Source: Helicostylum pulchrum
Taxonomy: Eukaryota > Mucoromycota > Mucoromycetes > Mucorales > Mucoraceae
DNA length: 64,000 nt
Direction: 5' to 3'
Assembly: GCA_025677825.1 (NCBI GenBank)
Contig: JAIXMO010000083.1
Span: forward strand, 1 to 64,000
The first letter of the stretch is position 1. Each line of letters opens with the position of its first letter. Positions 12,230 through 21,482 of this stretch are shown in pieces. Below the pieces are notes generated by a model, which saw nothing but the letters and a program-made list of their open reading frames with translations, was not told where the DNA came from and did not search any database. A program made the position numbers and the translations under genes.

Positions 12230-13036
12230 TTACTTTATACGTGGAGGATTGTTGTTTCTCATTCTGGAAAGAGTTCTATTTAACCATTTTGAACCACCAG
12301 GAGTTAATAGAGAATTTGGTTCATTAAATAAAGGTGAACCATCTTTAGGAGTTAAAGGTGAATCAGTGAAAGAATTAGAAGGAGAAGGAGAAGAAGAAGA
12401 ATCGATTATTAAAGAAGAGGGTTGTTGATGGTTAGGAATGGGTCGCAAATTAAGTTTTTGTACAAGCGGACTCTTTCGATCACGGTAATAACCACGGTAT
12501 AATAATGAAGGTTCTTCTGGAAGAACGTCTAATTCAGATACCAATGAAGGATCATTAATTGCACCTAATTTAGCTTCAATTTTAGACTTGAAATCAATAA
12601 ACCCACTAGAATTCATTGCCTTCTTTGTCCTACCAGGCCAGCCATCATCAAATAGTGTGTGTTTTGTTGTTACCCGTTCATCGAATTCTGCTTCATATTC
12701 ATAAATCATGGGTGGTTCAGTAGAAAATCTAACTTGCTTTTTTTGATTTTCAGTACTACTAGTAGTAGTTGTGGTGACGATGCTGTTGGTGGTACCAGGT
12801 TGACTAATTTGGCTACCTTCTTCATCACTGCTACTATCGTTGCATTGATCAACATCATCATCATCGTTGCTGCTTGCCTTTAATATGTCATGATAGAATT
12901 TAGCTAAATCAATTCTACGAGTACGACCATAATAACTTGAAGGCCATGCGTTTGAATCCATTTCAGACAAGTAAATACTATCTGAGTGTCTTTTATATGG
13001 AGGTGGTGGACTTTCCATAAATATTTCGTTTTGCAT
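12230..13036 (-). CDS. Uncharacterised protein with RVxF-like motif (268 aa)
   Basis: Single-exon gene with its ATG at 13036. I do not recognise the family. The N-terminal part (residues 1-60) is probably partly structured (RRIDLAKFYHDILKAS). Then come an Asp/Ser-rich stretch, a Thr/Ser-rich stretch, and the motif KKQVRFSTEPPMIYEYE at about residues 98-114. KxVxF is the consensus of the RVxF docking site for type-1 protein phosphatase, and a VRFSxEPP-type segment recurs in fungal regulatory proteins. The C-terminal half is Ser/Pro-rich with a repeated S/TPLTP pattern that looks like proline-directed phosphorylation sites, and ends in a basic tail. A phosphatase-associated or cell-cycle regulatory role is inference only. 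It sits head-to-tail with the FH3 gene, about 270 bp upstream of it. Confidence 0.6.
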   Translation of the reverse strand: MQNEIFMESPPPPYKRHSDSIYLSEMDSNAWPSSYYGRTRRIDLAKFYHDILKASSNDDDDVDQCNDSSSDEEGSQISQPGTTNSIVTTTTTSSTENQKKQVRFSTEPPMIYEYEAEFDERVTTKHTLFDDGWPGRTKKAMNSSGFIDFKSKIEAKLGAINDPSLVSELDVLPEEPSLLYRGYYRDRKSPLVQKLNLRPIPNHQQPSSLIIDSSSSPSPSNSFTDSPLTPKDGSPLFNEPNSLLTPGGSKWLNRTLSRMRNNNPPRIK

Positions 13037-13353
13037 AGTGTTTTTTATAATAAAGGATAATAAAAAAAAAAGAAAAAAAAAAAAGAAAAAAAAAAAAAGG
13101 GAATTTATATCTTCTCGCTTGTTTAAAGGGGAAAGCCAATCAACCTACATCATGAACTTTTTAAACGCACCTGATTGGATTATATTACAAGACGACGACA
13201 AACAACAAAAAACGATAAAAAAGTGTAACCTAAACTATTTTTTGATTTTTTTTTTTCGTGTGTTACAGAACGTTTCACACAAAAGAATCTACCACTTAAA
13301 ATTCGGTATAAATACACGTTACATTTTTTTATTTATCCTATCTGAGGACAATT
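13037..13353. other. Short intergenic region upstream of the RVxF-motif gene
   Basis: Contains A-rich runs at 13060-13098 and no recognisable gene. It is too short to encode the bromodomain that usually follows the SNF2 ATPase core in SNF2/STH1 proteins. Confidence 0.55.
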
Positions 13354-16300
13354 TTAACTAGTATAGTGGTTTGATTTAGGTTTCTTATTTGGCTTATTAT
13401 CATCTTCTTCATCTTCAATTTGTCTCAGCCATTGCTTCTCCGTCATGCCATCATCATATCTTACATTTTCTCTTGACCTTTGACCGCGCCCCATCACCGT
13501 ATCATCCACTCTATTCTGATACTCTGCCATATGATCGTACCTATAGATATCAGGCAACTCCCAGTCCTGAATCAACCTTTCAGGCTTTTTACCATTATCA
13601 CCGTATTTACGTTTCCAATCTTCGGCGTCCAAGCGCTGTCTTTCCAAATCCATCTTTTGAAAGATGGCATATTCTTGATCAGACCGCTTTAATATATTAT
13701 TTAATTCTTCGTCATCTAATTCCTCGCTTTCCTCTTCTGCCTCTCTGACTTCCTCTACTACTGGGTTACCCTTTTCTTCAAGTAAAGATCTCAAAAAGGC
13801 TTCTCTGTCCTCTTCTGTACTACGATGATCGAATTTACCGGCCTGAATGACTTTACCATCAATATCCAACTTGTATTGCGCTCTGGCTAAAATGTTTTCT
13901 TCAACAGAGTCTTCTGTAATTAATCTAAAGATGCGAACCTCCTTTGTCTGTCCGATACGATGTGCACGATCTTGAGCCTGAAGATCTTGATGAGGGTTCC
14001 TAATATATGTTGATTAGGAGGGGGGAACAATGTTATTTTAACGCAAAGTATATTAGAACGTACCAGTCGGAATCAAAGATAATAACTGTATCAGCTGTTT
14101 GCAAGTTAAGACCTAAACCACCAGCTCTTGTACTCAACAAGAACATAAAGTAAGGCGATTCGGGAGCATTGAATACTTGTAAAAGGTTCGATCTATCATC
14201 TGATTTAGTAGAACCATCGAGACGTAAATGACGGAATCCTCTATAAATACAGAAATCCTCCATAATATCCATAATTTGAGTCATTTGAAAAAAGATCAGT
14301 ACCTATATTTTGTCAAGTTAGAAATCTTTGTTTTTGCATTTTGTTGTGCAAGCAAAACAAAAAACTTACTCGGTGACCAGTAGCACGAAGCTTTGGTAAC
14401 ATGCGATCCAAAAGATCAAATTTACCCGAAACGCGATAAAGTAATTCATTACTTATTTTGTAAGGATTAATCACACGTTCAACCTCCTCAAATACAAAGG
14501 GATGGTTACATATTTTACGCAGCTGCATGATCGCATTATTTAAGCCCTTAATACTCGTTTTTCTATACACACGCACGTTGAATCAGTAATTATACTCCTT
14601 ATATATAATTTTTTTTTTTTTTTTTACCCGTTGGCTGAACTACTTCCAAATAAGACACCATACTTCTTCATTTGGAAATACAGTCTTGCTTGAAGTGCAG
14701 ATAATTTACATTTAATTACAGTTTCAACCTTGTCTGGCAATTCCGATTCTACATCTTTTTTCAAACGTCTTAATAAGAACGGACGCAAAACCTGTAATAT
14801 ACACACATGAGAATACACGCTGATATATATATATATGTATATTTTTTACCTTGTGAAGACGTTTAATAATCAACAATTGTTCTTCTTCATTCAGCTCTAC
14901 TTTATCTTGTACACCTTGATTAGAAAAGGGCGTATTAAACCATTCTTCAAAACTCTTTACAGAGTTAAAAATCTTTGGCAGGATAAAGTTTAACAAAGCC
15001 CAAAGTTCGGGTAAGTTATTCTATTAATAAACGTTAGTATACATACATGCGTATATATATAAAAAAAAAATGGAACTTGCCTGAAGTGGGGTACCAGTCA
15101 AGATTAATCGATAACGTGCGAAATAAAATTGTCTCAATACCAAATTTAACTTTGATTGGGTGTTTTTCATACGATGTCCTTCATCAATAATCATATATTG
15201 CCACTTAATCTTACTCAACACGGGTCTATCCTTGATAATATAATCAAACGTGGTCAATAAAACCTGAAAGTCGCGGTGCTTGATTTGTTTCTTTTGAATC
15301 GTTTTACGCACATCCGGTGTACCCTTATAGCAAATCATCGTAACTGTCGGTGCCCATTTTTCAAATTCCAGAGCCCAATTGGTTAAAGTTCTTTTTTTCA
15401 AACAAAAAAAAAATGGTTAATACTTCTCCAAGCGCATAGATTATATTTTTTTAAACTTACGAGAGTGGTACAATGATTAAAAATGGTCCATTTTGCTGTT
15501 TTCTTTCAATTAAATAAGTAACCAAACTAATGGTTTGGATAGTTTTTCCTAATCCCATTTCATCTGCTAAAATACCGTTTAACCTATTATTATAAAGTGA
15601 AACCATCCACTGTAATCCCTTGACCTATTTTTAAAACCTCTTTTTTAGATTGTGAAAAAAATTACGTAATTATCTTTTTTTTTTTTTACCTGATAATCTT
15701 TTAATTGTCCACCTGTCATCATGGTAGGCTGACAGACCTTTTCTTGAATTCTATGTGCCATACGATAATAATCAACCTTATTACCATGTTTATCCTATGT
15801 ACACACATATTTAGTTTATCTTCCTCCATTTTTAGCCAAACATATGATATTGTTTACTTACAGTCAACATCATCTCCTCATCCACTTCTTCCTGCAAATC
15901 CTCATCATCATTATGGAAATTCAAATTTTCAGTTTGTTGATCAACCACCGCTTTTGTCAGCGACTCTAAATAAGTACCGGTTTGTCTCAACAACAAAGTT
16001 AAACGGGTATCTTTCGCCTCATCAATTAATTTCAAATAAGCTTCTTCATCATCGTTTCGAAGAGCTCGAATACGGTCCTTTGATCGTTTATCCATTCTTC
16101 TTTGTTCTTCTTTATCGACATGCGCATGAAACTGCAAGATGGCTTTACCCAATTTATTCATTCTAGCCTGATGCGTTTTATGCCAACTGATCAAATCGCG
16201 GCCCTGATTACACACGGTCTGCAAGTAGTCCAAGTGTCTTTGCTTTTCCTTCTTTTCTCGATCAATACGCTGCTGTCTCTCCAACTTTTCGGTTAATTTA

Positions 16301-17653
16301 GCCTCGCGTAACGTTTGCTTCATAATCTTGCGGTACTCGGTACGATCCACAGAGTTTGCTAATCGGTTAGCTTCCTCCATGTTCTTTACGATCTCCTCAC
16401 GCAACTTTGCTTGTTTATGACGCAACTGCAACGATCTCAACTGAACAATCGATTGCAACCTGTCTTCGGAAGCGGTGCGGACGGTCTCGTCGTAATACTC
16501 GTTTAACAAATAACCTAACGGCTGTCTGCCTTGTTCCTCTATACTGGATTCCAATATGTGTAATTTATCTTGTGCACGTTGCTCGATTCTCTTTTCGCGT
16601 TGGTCTAGGATAGTGTAAGGACCGAGTCCTTGAGGTGCAGTGTCAGGTAGCAAAAGTCGTTGTTGGCGGGACGCATGTGCATGCGATCTCTGTTGACCGG
16701 TTAGTAATTCAATGGCACTTATTTTACCATTGGAAGAGACGCATGGGTTCTTTAAGGAAATAAATTCAACGGATTGTTGGTAGATGGTTTCAACGAGGCG
16801 TTCTGACATGGTCTTTGGTGGCTCCTCTGGTTCTGCTTGTAAAAGGTTGTAAGCGAGGTATTGTAAGTTTTGGTTCGCTACACATTATAATTTTTTGTTG
16901 TTAGTTTTAGAAATAAAAAGAGAAGATAGATCACTTACGGGTAGAGACACCTTGTTGTTGTGGCGATGCTTGCGATTGTTGAGGAGGTTGAGGTTGCAAC
17001 TGCTGCAATTGTTGTAACTGCTGTAATTGCTGTGGTTGCTGTTGAGGTTGTAACTGTTGAGGCTGTTGCTGTATGTTTTGTTGTTGTTGCTGCTGCTGCT
17101 GTTGTTGCATTTGTTGTTGCTGTAACAAATGCTGTTGAAGTAGCTGGATCTGCAACTGCTGTTGTTGCTGCTGCTGTAACTGAGTATCATTGATAGCCTG
17201 CTGTAATTGAGCATGCTGCTGGGGATGTTGCAACTGTTGTGGAGGAGGCGGTGTTTGTGATTGTGGTTGCGATTGTAATTGTGACAGTGGTGGTGGCGGT
17301 GGTGTTTCTGCAGCAGGCAATATATTTTGTAACTTTGGATCGGCGGAAGAAGAGGAAGAAGAAGGTGACTTTTGCTGTTGTTGTTGTTGTTGTTGTTGCT
17401 GCAAGTTTGCTTGTTGAAGTAATCGAAGTAAGTTCATTAACTGAGAAAATTCGTTTTTACCGTCTTCTATTTCTCCATTAGCTTTTAACTGCTTTGCTCT
17501 CTATTTTTTTAAAGCTGGTTTAATATATTTTATCATGCTTTTTTTGAATAATAAAAAAAGAAATACCTGGAGTACGATATTCAATTTTTCAGTAGTCAAT
17601 GAACTTAGACTTAATTGTTCATTAGGTACAGACGAAGATTTATTATTATCCAT
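13354..17653 (-). CDS. SNF2: SNF2/STH1-type chromatin-remodelling ATPase (~1218 aa)
   Basis: Eleven proposed exons on the minus strand: 17653-17567, 17500-16939, 16877-15862, 15794-15690, 15624-15461, 15390-15081, 15020-14850, 14791-14628, 14562-14370, 14302-14064, 13999-13354. Domains in order: a Gln-rich N-terminus (about 60-200); an HSA helix at about 425-500 ([20 protein letters not shown]), which binds actin-related proteins; the helicase N lobe with Walker A DEMGLGKT and the DEGH box ([11 protein letters not shown]); the linker [20 protein letters not shown]; the C lobe with [16 protein letters not shown] and [11 protein letters not shown]; and a SnAC-like segment. This is the catalytic subunit of a SWI/SNF or RSC complex in the nucleus. 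It ends about 110 residues after the SnAC-like region ([11 protein letters not shown]) with no bromodomain. The intron 15080-15021 appears to use a GC donor (CAG|GCAAGT). Confidence 0.93.
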
Positions 17654-17945
17654 GCGATCGGAAACTTTTTGTCTTTGAAATCTATTATAATCATTTTAAG
17701 TCAAACGGCAATAAAAAAAAACATCGTTTCGTTTCTCTCTCTTTTATTTTTTTTTTTACCTTTTTTTTTAAAAAAAAAAATTTGTTCAGAGTTGCGCGCG
17801 CGAGTGAAATATTTCTTTTCGCTCCATATTAACCAAAATACCAAAAAGGACTCTTGATGACATCATTGAGTTCAGTTCGTTATTTAGTTTTTTATTCGTT
17901 CAATGTTGCACAATCTTTTTTTTTCTTCTTTCACTTTATTAAAAT
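17654..17945. promoter_or_regulatory. Divergent promoter between SNF2-type gene and CENP-M-like gene
   Basis: About 290 bp separate the two start codons, so this region must serve both directions. It is A/T-rich, with T and A runs at 17740-17778 and a GC-alternating patch (GCGCGCGCGAG) at 17794-17804. No clear TATA element was found. Confidence 0.5.
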
Positions 17946-18695
17946 ATGCTTCGACCACAATACACACGTAGACCTTTTGAAATAATGGTACAACAACACA
18001 CACACACGTACACTGACGACAAACATAATTATATAAAAGAAATTCAACCCTTTTGACTATCTTAGTTAATTGGACCTCCTCTTTCAGGGAAGAGAACGCT
18101 TTCAAGACAATTTCTTAAATGTCGAGACGTCTTCTTTTCAATGTAAAAATGTCTTTATACATGTAAAAGAAAAAAGGATATTAATTTACAAAGTAGTAAT
18201 GTAGCTGAAAAGGTACCAAGAAGACAAATTCCTAGAGTGGATTATATCCTGGTAATGATTGATATGACCAACCGTGAATGTTTAAACGTATTATCTATGG
18301 CTCTAAGTCAAATCAAAGCTACTTATTTAACGCATAAATTAGCCGTTGTGGTAACCAAAGGTAAAATAAAGAGGTTTAGAATGATAAGTGCCTTTAAAGT
18401 AAAAAGCTTTTTTCTTTAGCGGATATCCCAAATCGATGGTGTATAGAGAAATTAGAGATTGAAAAAATGGTAGCACCTTATACAGACCTTCAACTCTTTT
18501 ATATTAACTTGACAGTAAGTAAAATTAGTAGTAGTCCAGAATATTCCTTTAAATTGGTAGTTTTAGAATCAAGTAGAAAAGAAAGCAATTGTAGACCAAA
18601 TAACAAGACTGATAAAGATCAATACGTTACAATATCAAAATTTGGATATCGATTATATTAAATCGCAAGAGTTTTATGCGGAAGAACAAGAATAA
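17946..18695 (+). CDS. CENPM: CENP-M-like small pseudo-GTPase kinetochore protein (~169 aa)
   Basis: Five small exons join in frame: 17946-17987, 18066-18142, 18194-18360, 18420-18514, 18567-18695. They give 169 residues, close to vertebrate CENP-M (180). The order fits a small-GTPase fold without catalysis. A short N-terminal strand (PFEIMLIGPPLSGKRTL) contains a degenerate P-loop with GKR instead of GK[S/T]. A basic turn (VPRRQIPRVDYILVMIDM) resembles the RPRIDLIVFVVN-type strand of CENP-M. Then come a strand KLAVVVTKADIPNRW, a strand LQLFYINL and a C-terminal helix. CENP-M is known as a member of the CENP-H/I/K/M module of the inner kinetochore (CCAN). The assignment rests on pattern and length, so another small-GTPase-like protein remains possible. 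The start is the only ATG that supplies the first beta strand in frame. Confidence 0.55.
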
Positions 18696-18843
18696 AATGT
18701 ATGTGACACTTTCCTCCTTTAAAAAAATAAATTAGTAAACAAGGCGGGATTAACTTTTTTCTCTTTACCCCTCGTTTTTTTTTTTGTTGGTTTAGTTTGT
18801 TGTTTTTTTTTCTTGTGTTGCCTTTTTTTTTGCTGTGGGTAGT

Positions 18844-20105
18844 ATGCAACAACCAGATTTCTATAACTATCTGTTAGATTCTAATCCGCAACCGGTACAG
18901 CAATTACAGCAACAACCGGTACAGCAAATACAACAGCAACCACCACCACAACAGCAAAGTATACAGCAGCAACCACAACAGCAGCAGCAGCAAAACATAC
19001 AACAACATCAGCAACAAAGTATACAGCAACAACAAAGTATACAACAGCAACAACAGTTACAGCAGCAGCAGCAGTTACAGCGACAAACAGAAGATTACTT
19101 CTCTAACGATAATTTTTCAGGGCCATCTCTTACAGAACCAGAAAAAGGTGAATCAAGTTCAACTGCTTTAAAAGGGGGAACGGATTTCCGTCGACGCAAG
19201 AACTGGTCGGAACGTATTCTTGTCGAGATAACAGGACTGTTACATGTACTTTCACCCACGGGAAAAATACTGTATTGTTCAGAATCGACACATGAGCTTA
19301 CAGGGTATCGACCTCATGAGTTGGTTGGACAAGCGCTGATGGACTTTTTGCATGTAGATGATATGGATGTATTTATTCGAGATTTCCAAATGTCGTTTCA
19401 TACGCGTTCACAGATCAAGACTCATTACCGGTTTAGAAAAAAGGACGATTGTTATGTTATATTTGAAGTCGTAGGACACCCTAAATCGGATGTACCTGGT
19501 CAACCACCTCAATCGTTCTTTGGTATCGCGCAACCGGTACCGACTAAAAGTGGAGCATTAATTGATACTTTTTTGGAATTAAAAGCAGAGAATAATTGGT
19601 TAAAGAAGCGAATTGATGAATTGTCATTGAAGTATGGAAAAATGGAGACGGTTCCGACAAGTATAGGCAATGAAGAAGCAATGGATACGTTTAATACGAC
19701 AAGTGAAGAGTGGATAGATAATAGCAATAATAATAATAATACATCAGATTTAGAAGAGTATATGAATGGTTACCCTAAAGAAGAATTACAAGATATATCG
19801 GAAAGAAAGGATAAATGGAAGCGTCGCGTAAGTTGATATATAAATAAATGGATGATCATACTAAACAACGGATTAGAAGAAGCATAAGGGTGCTGATGAA
19901 TACGTTTGCGCGGATTGTGGTACAACTTCTTCACCAGAATGGCGTAAAGGACCACATGGGCCAAAGACGTAAGCTACAAAAAAAAAAAAAAAAAAACGGA
20001 AATATATTATTGTTATTAATTTATTTTACGCCCTTAAGTTTATGTAACGCATGTGGTTTACGTTGGGCAAAGAAAAATAAAAAGAGGGATTTGAATGATG
20101 ACTGA
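18844..20105 (+). CDS. wc-2: White collar-2-like PAS/GATA protein (~380 aa)
   Basis: Three proposed exons: 18844-19827, 19877-19968, 20039-20105. The ATG at 18844 is used; the upstream in-frame GTG is not needed. Residues 15-80 are a Gln-rich repeat. A PAS domain spans about 118-235 ([44 protein letters not shown]). A predicted helical segment and an Asn run follow, and then a C-terminal GATA finger [16 protein letters not shown]...LCNACG of the C-x2-C-x18-C-x2-C type that is characteristic of WC-1/WC-2. There is no LOV cysteine motif, so it is the WC-2 type. By family knowledge it would pair with a WC-1 LOV photoreceptor to activate light-responsive genes; Mucorales carry several wc-2 paralogues. 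It ends only 13 residues after the last finger cysteine pair region, with a basic tail (KKNKKR) that may serve as a nuclear signal. Confidence 0.9.
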
Positions 20106-20221
20106 AACGAACAATAGATTCTCCGAGAATAAGCGGTATTTTTTTCTTTTTCTTCCTTTGCCCCTCTCTCTCTTCCTCCCTCTTCTTCTTTCCTTTTTTT
20201 TTTTTATTTTACTTTTTTTTA

Positions 20222-20223
<2 letters not shown>

Positions 20224-20253
<30 letters not shown>
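20224..20253 (+). repeat. Poly(T) run between wc-2 and the cyclin gene
   Basis: Thirty consecutive T in the 189-bp spacer, close to the start of the cyclin gene. It is preceded by further pyrimidine-rich blocks from 20141 on, which probably belong to the cyclin promoter or leader. Confidence 0.85.
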
Positions 20254-20256
<3 letters not shown>

Positions 20257-20294
20257 TTTGTTGTTGTTGTATAGAGCACAGAATAAAAAAAAAA

Positions 20295-21107
20295 ATGGAT
20301 TATTCAGATGTTGATTATAGATTAAAGGCATTCATTGATAAACCAGCTAGTAATCACTTACTATCGTATATATCGCATCAAGCATCATTAGTGATACCGT
20401 GTCATCATAATAATACAAATGAATATAAAAGCGCTATACCACCACTATCTACATTTGTAAATCTATTGGCTAGAAGATCCTGTGCTCGTACTGGTACACT
20501 ATTAGCATCAATCGTCTTGTTGAATAGATTAAGACAAAGACTAGCTCAATTTGCAAAAGGAATGCCTTGTACTTGCCAGCGCATATTTCTGGCAACACTA
20601 ATCGTTACTACCAAAATACTACATGATACCTCGCCTAAAAACAAGCATTGGACAAAATATGCTGTTTATTTCAGCTTACCTGAAGTTAATCTAATGGAAA
20701 AGCAACTACTTGCATTAATGGTAACTTGGATTTATACACTAGAATACTGTTACTTACTTACTCTTATACAGAACTACCAGCTGATGATCACACAAAAAGA
20801 CATGTATTATACGTTTATTAGCTACGACAAAACGATAGTGATAAAACTACCTCCCATATTACCAAACCGTGATCGACACTATTTACCAAAGTCAGCGTCA
20901 TTCAATTCTCCTTGTTCTAATAATTCCCTTTCAAATCATATACTACAACAACATAATAATAATAATAATAAAAAGAGGAACCTATCTACTTCATTATCTT
21001 CTTCACTGGACGATTTATTCACACCAACTACTACTGATATTTATTATTGTAACAAAAAACCAATCATGTGGTTAGATCCAATATTACCACACATTTTTAA
21101 AAACTAG
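20295..21107 (+). CDS. Pcl/Pho80-type cyclin (~253 aa)
   Basis: Two exons, 20295-20720 and 20772-21107, if the 51-bp segment 20721-20771 (GTAACT...TACAG) is an intron. Its removal restores the family pattern EKQLLALMNYQLMITQKD. Retention keeps the frame open and would insert 17 residues. The cyclin box covers about residues 45-155: PLSTFVNLLARRS, LLASIVLLNRLRQRL, CQRIFLATLIVTTKILHDTS, WTKYAVYFSLPEVNLMEKQ. This matches the Pcl1/Pcl2/Pho80 cyclins that partner Pho85-type kinases in cell-cycle or nutrient control. The C-terminal 85 residues are low-complexity (Asn and Ser runs) and end in MWLDPILPHIFKN. The short, A-rich leader directly before the ATG supports the start. Confidence 0.85.
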   Translation: MDYSDVDYRLKAFIDKPASNHLLSYISHQASLVIPCHHNNTNEYKSAIPPLSTFVNLLARRSCARTGTLLASIVLLNRLRQRLAQFAKGMPCTCQRIFLATLIVTTKILHDTSPKNKHWTKYAVYFSLPEVNLMEKQLLALMVTWIYTLEYCYLLTLIQNYQLMITQKDMYYTFISYDKTIVIKLPPILPNRDRHYLPKSASFNSPCSNNSLSNHILQQHNNNNNKKRNLSTSLSSSLDDLFTPTTTDIYYCNKKPIMWLDPILPHIFKN

Positions 21108-21146
21108 ATTTCTCTTTTTCCTTTATATATAATAAACTCTTTTTAT

Positions 21147-21377
21147 CTACCATCCACTACTATTATCTGTATTCGATTCAACACCACCCCAACTATCTTG
21201 CCCTTTGGACGCGTCTCCCCAATCGCCTGTTTCTTGCGTTAGTCCAAACCGTTCAAAACTCTCTTCCAGCGTTTCAGCTTCATTCTTAATATAGTCTATT
21301 GAAGTCGGCGGTTTCATCTTTACCCACTCGGACATGTTTTGCCATTTAGGATTACCTGGATGTTGAGGAGGTTCCAT
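21147..21377 (-). CDS. Small hypothetical protein (76 aa)
   Basis: An intact ORF with ATG at 21377, in the gap between the cyclin (convergent) and the CTC1-like gene (same strand, about 100 bp upstream). The translation is not low-complexity: PGNPKWQNMSEWVKMKPP, then an amphipathic helix IKNEAETLEESFERFGL, then a Gly/Trp/Asp-rich end (GDWGD, DSWGG, SSGW). I know no family for it. The balanced composition, good start context and clean stop argue for a real short gene. There is no signal peptide or membrane segment. Confidence 0.5.
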   Translation of the reverse strand: MEPPQHPGNPKWQNMSEWVKMKPPTSIDYIKNEAETLEESFERFGLTQETGDWGDASKGQDSWGGVESNTDNSSGW

Positions 21378-21482
21378 GTACGTTTATATATACATAAAAT
21401 AAAAATAAAAGAGGTAAAAGAAAGAAAGAAAGAAAAAAAAAAGAAACTGAGCCTTAATATAATGTGTATTTTCTTTTTTTTT

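Noticed and set aside
16960..17481. Plus-strand Val/Ala-rich ORFs opposite the Gln-rich exon
   Set aside because: They are antisense readings of CAG/CAA repeats of the SNF2-type gene; likewise 48960-49169 and 52866-53129 in other genes.
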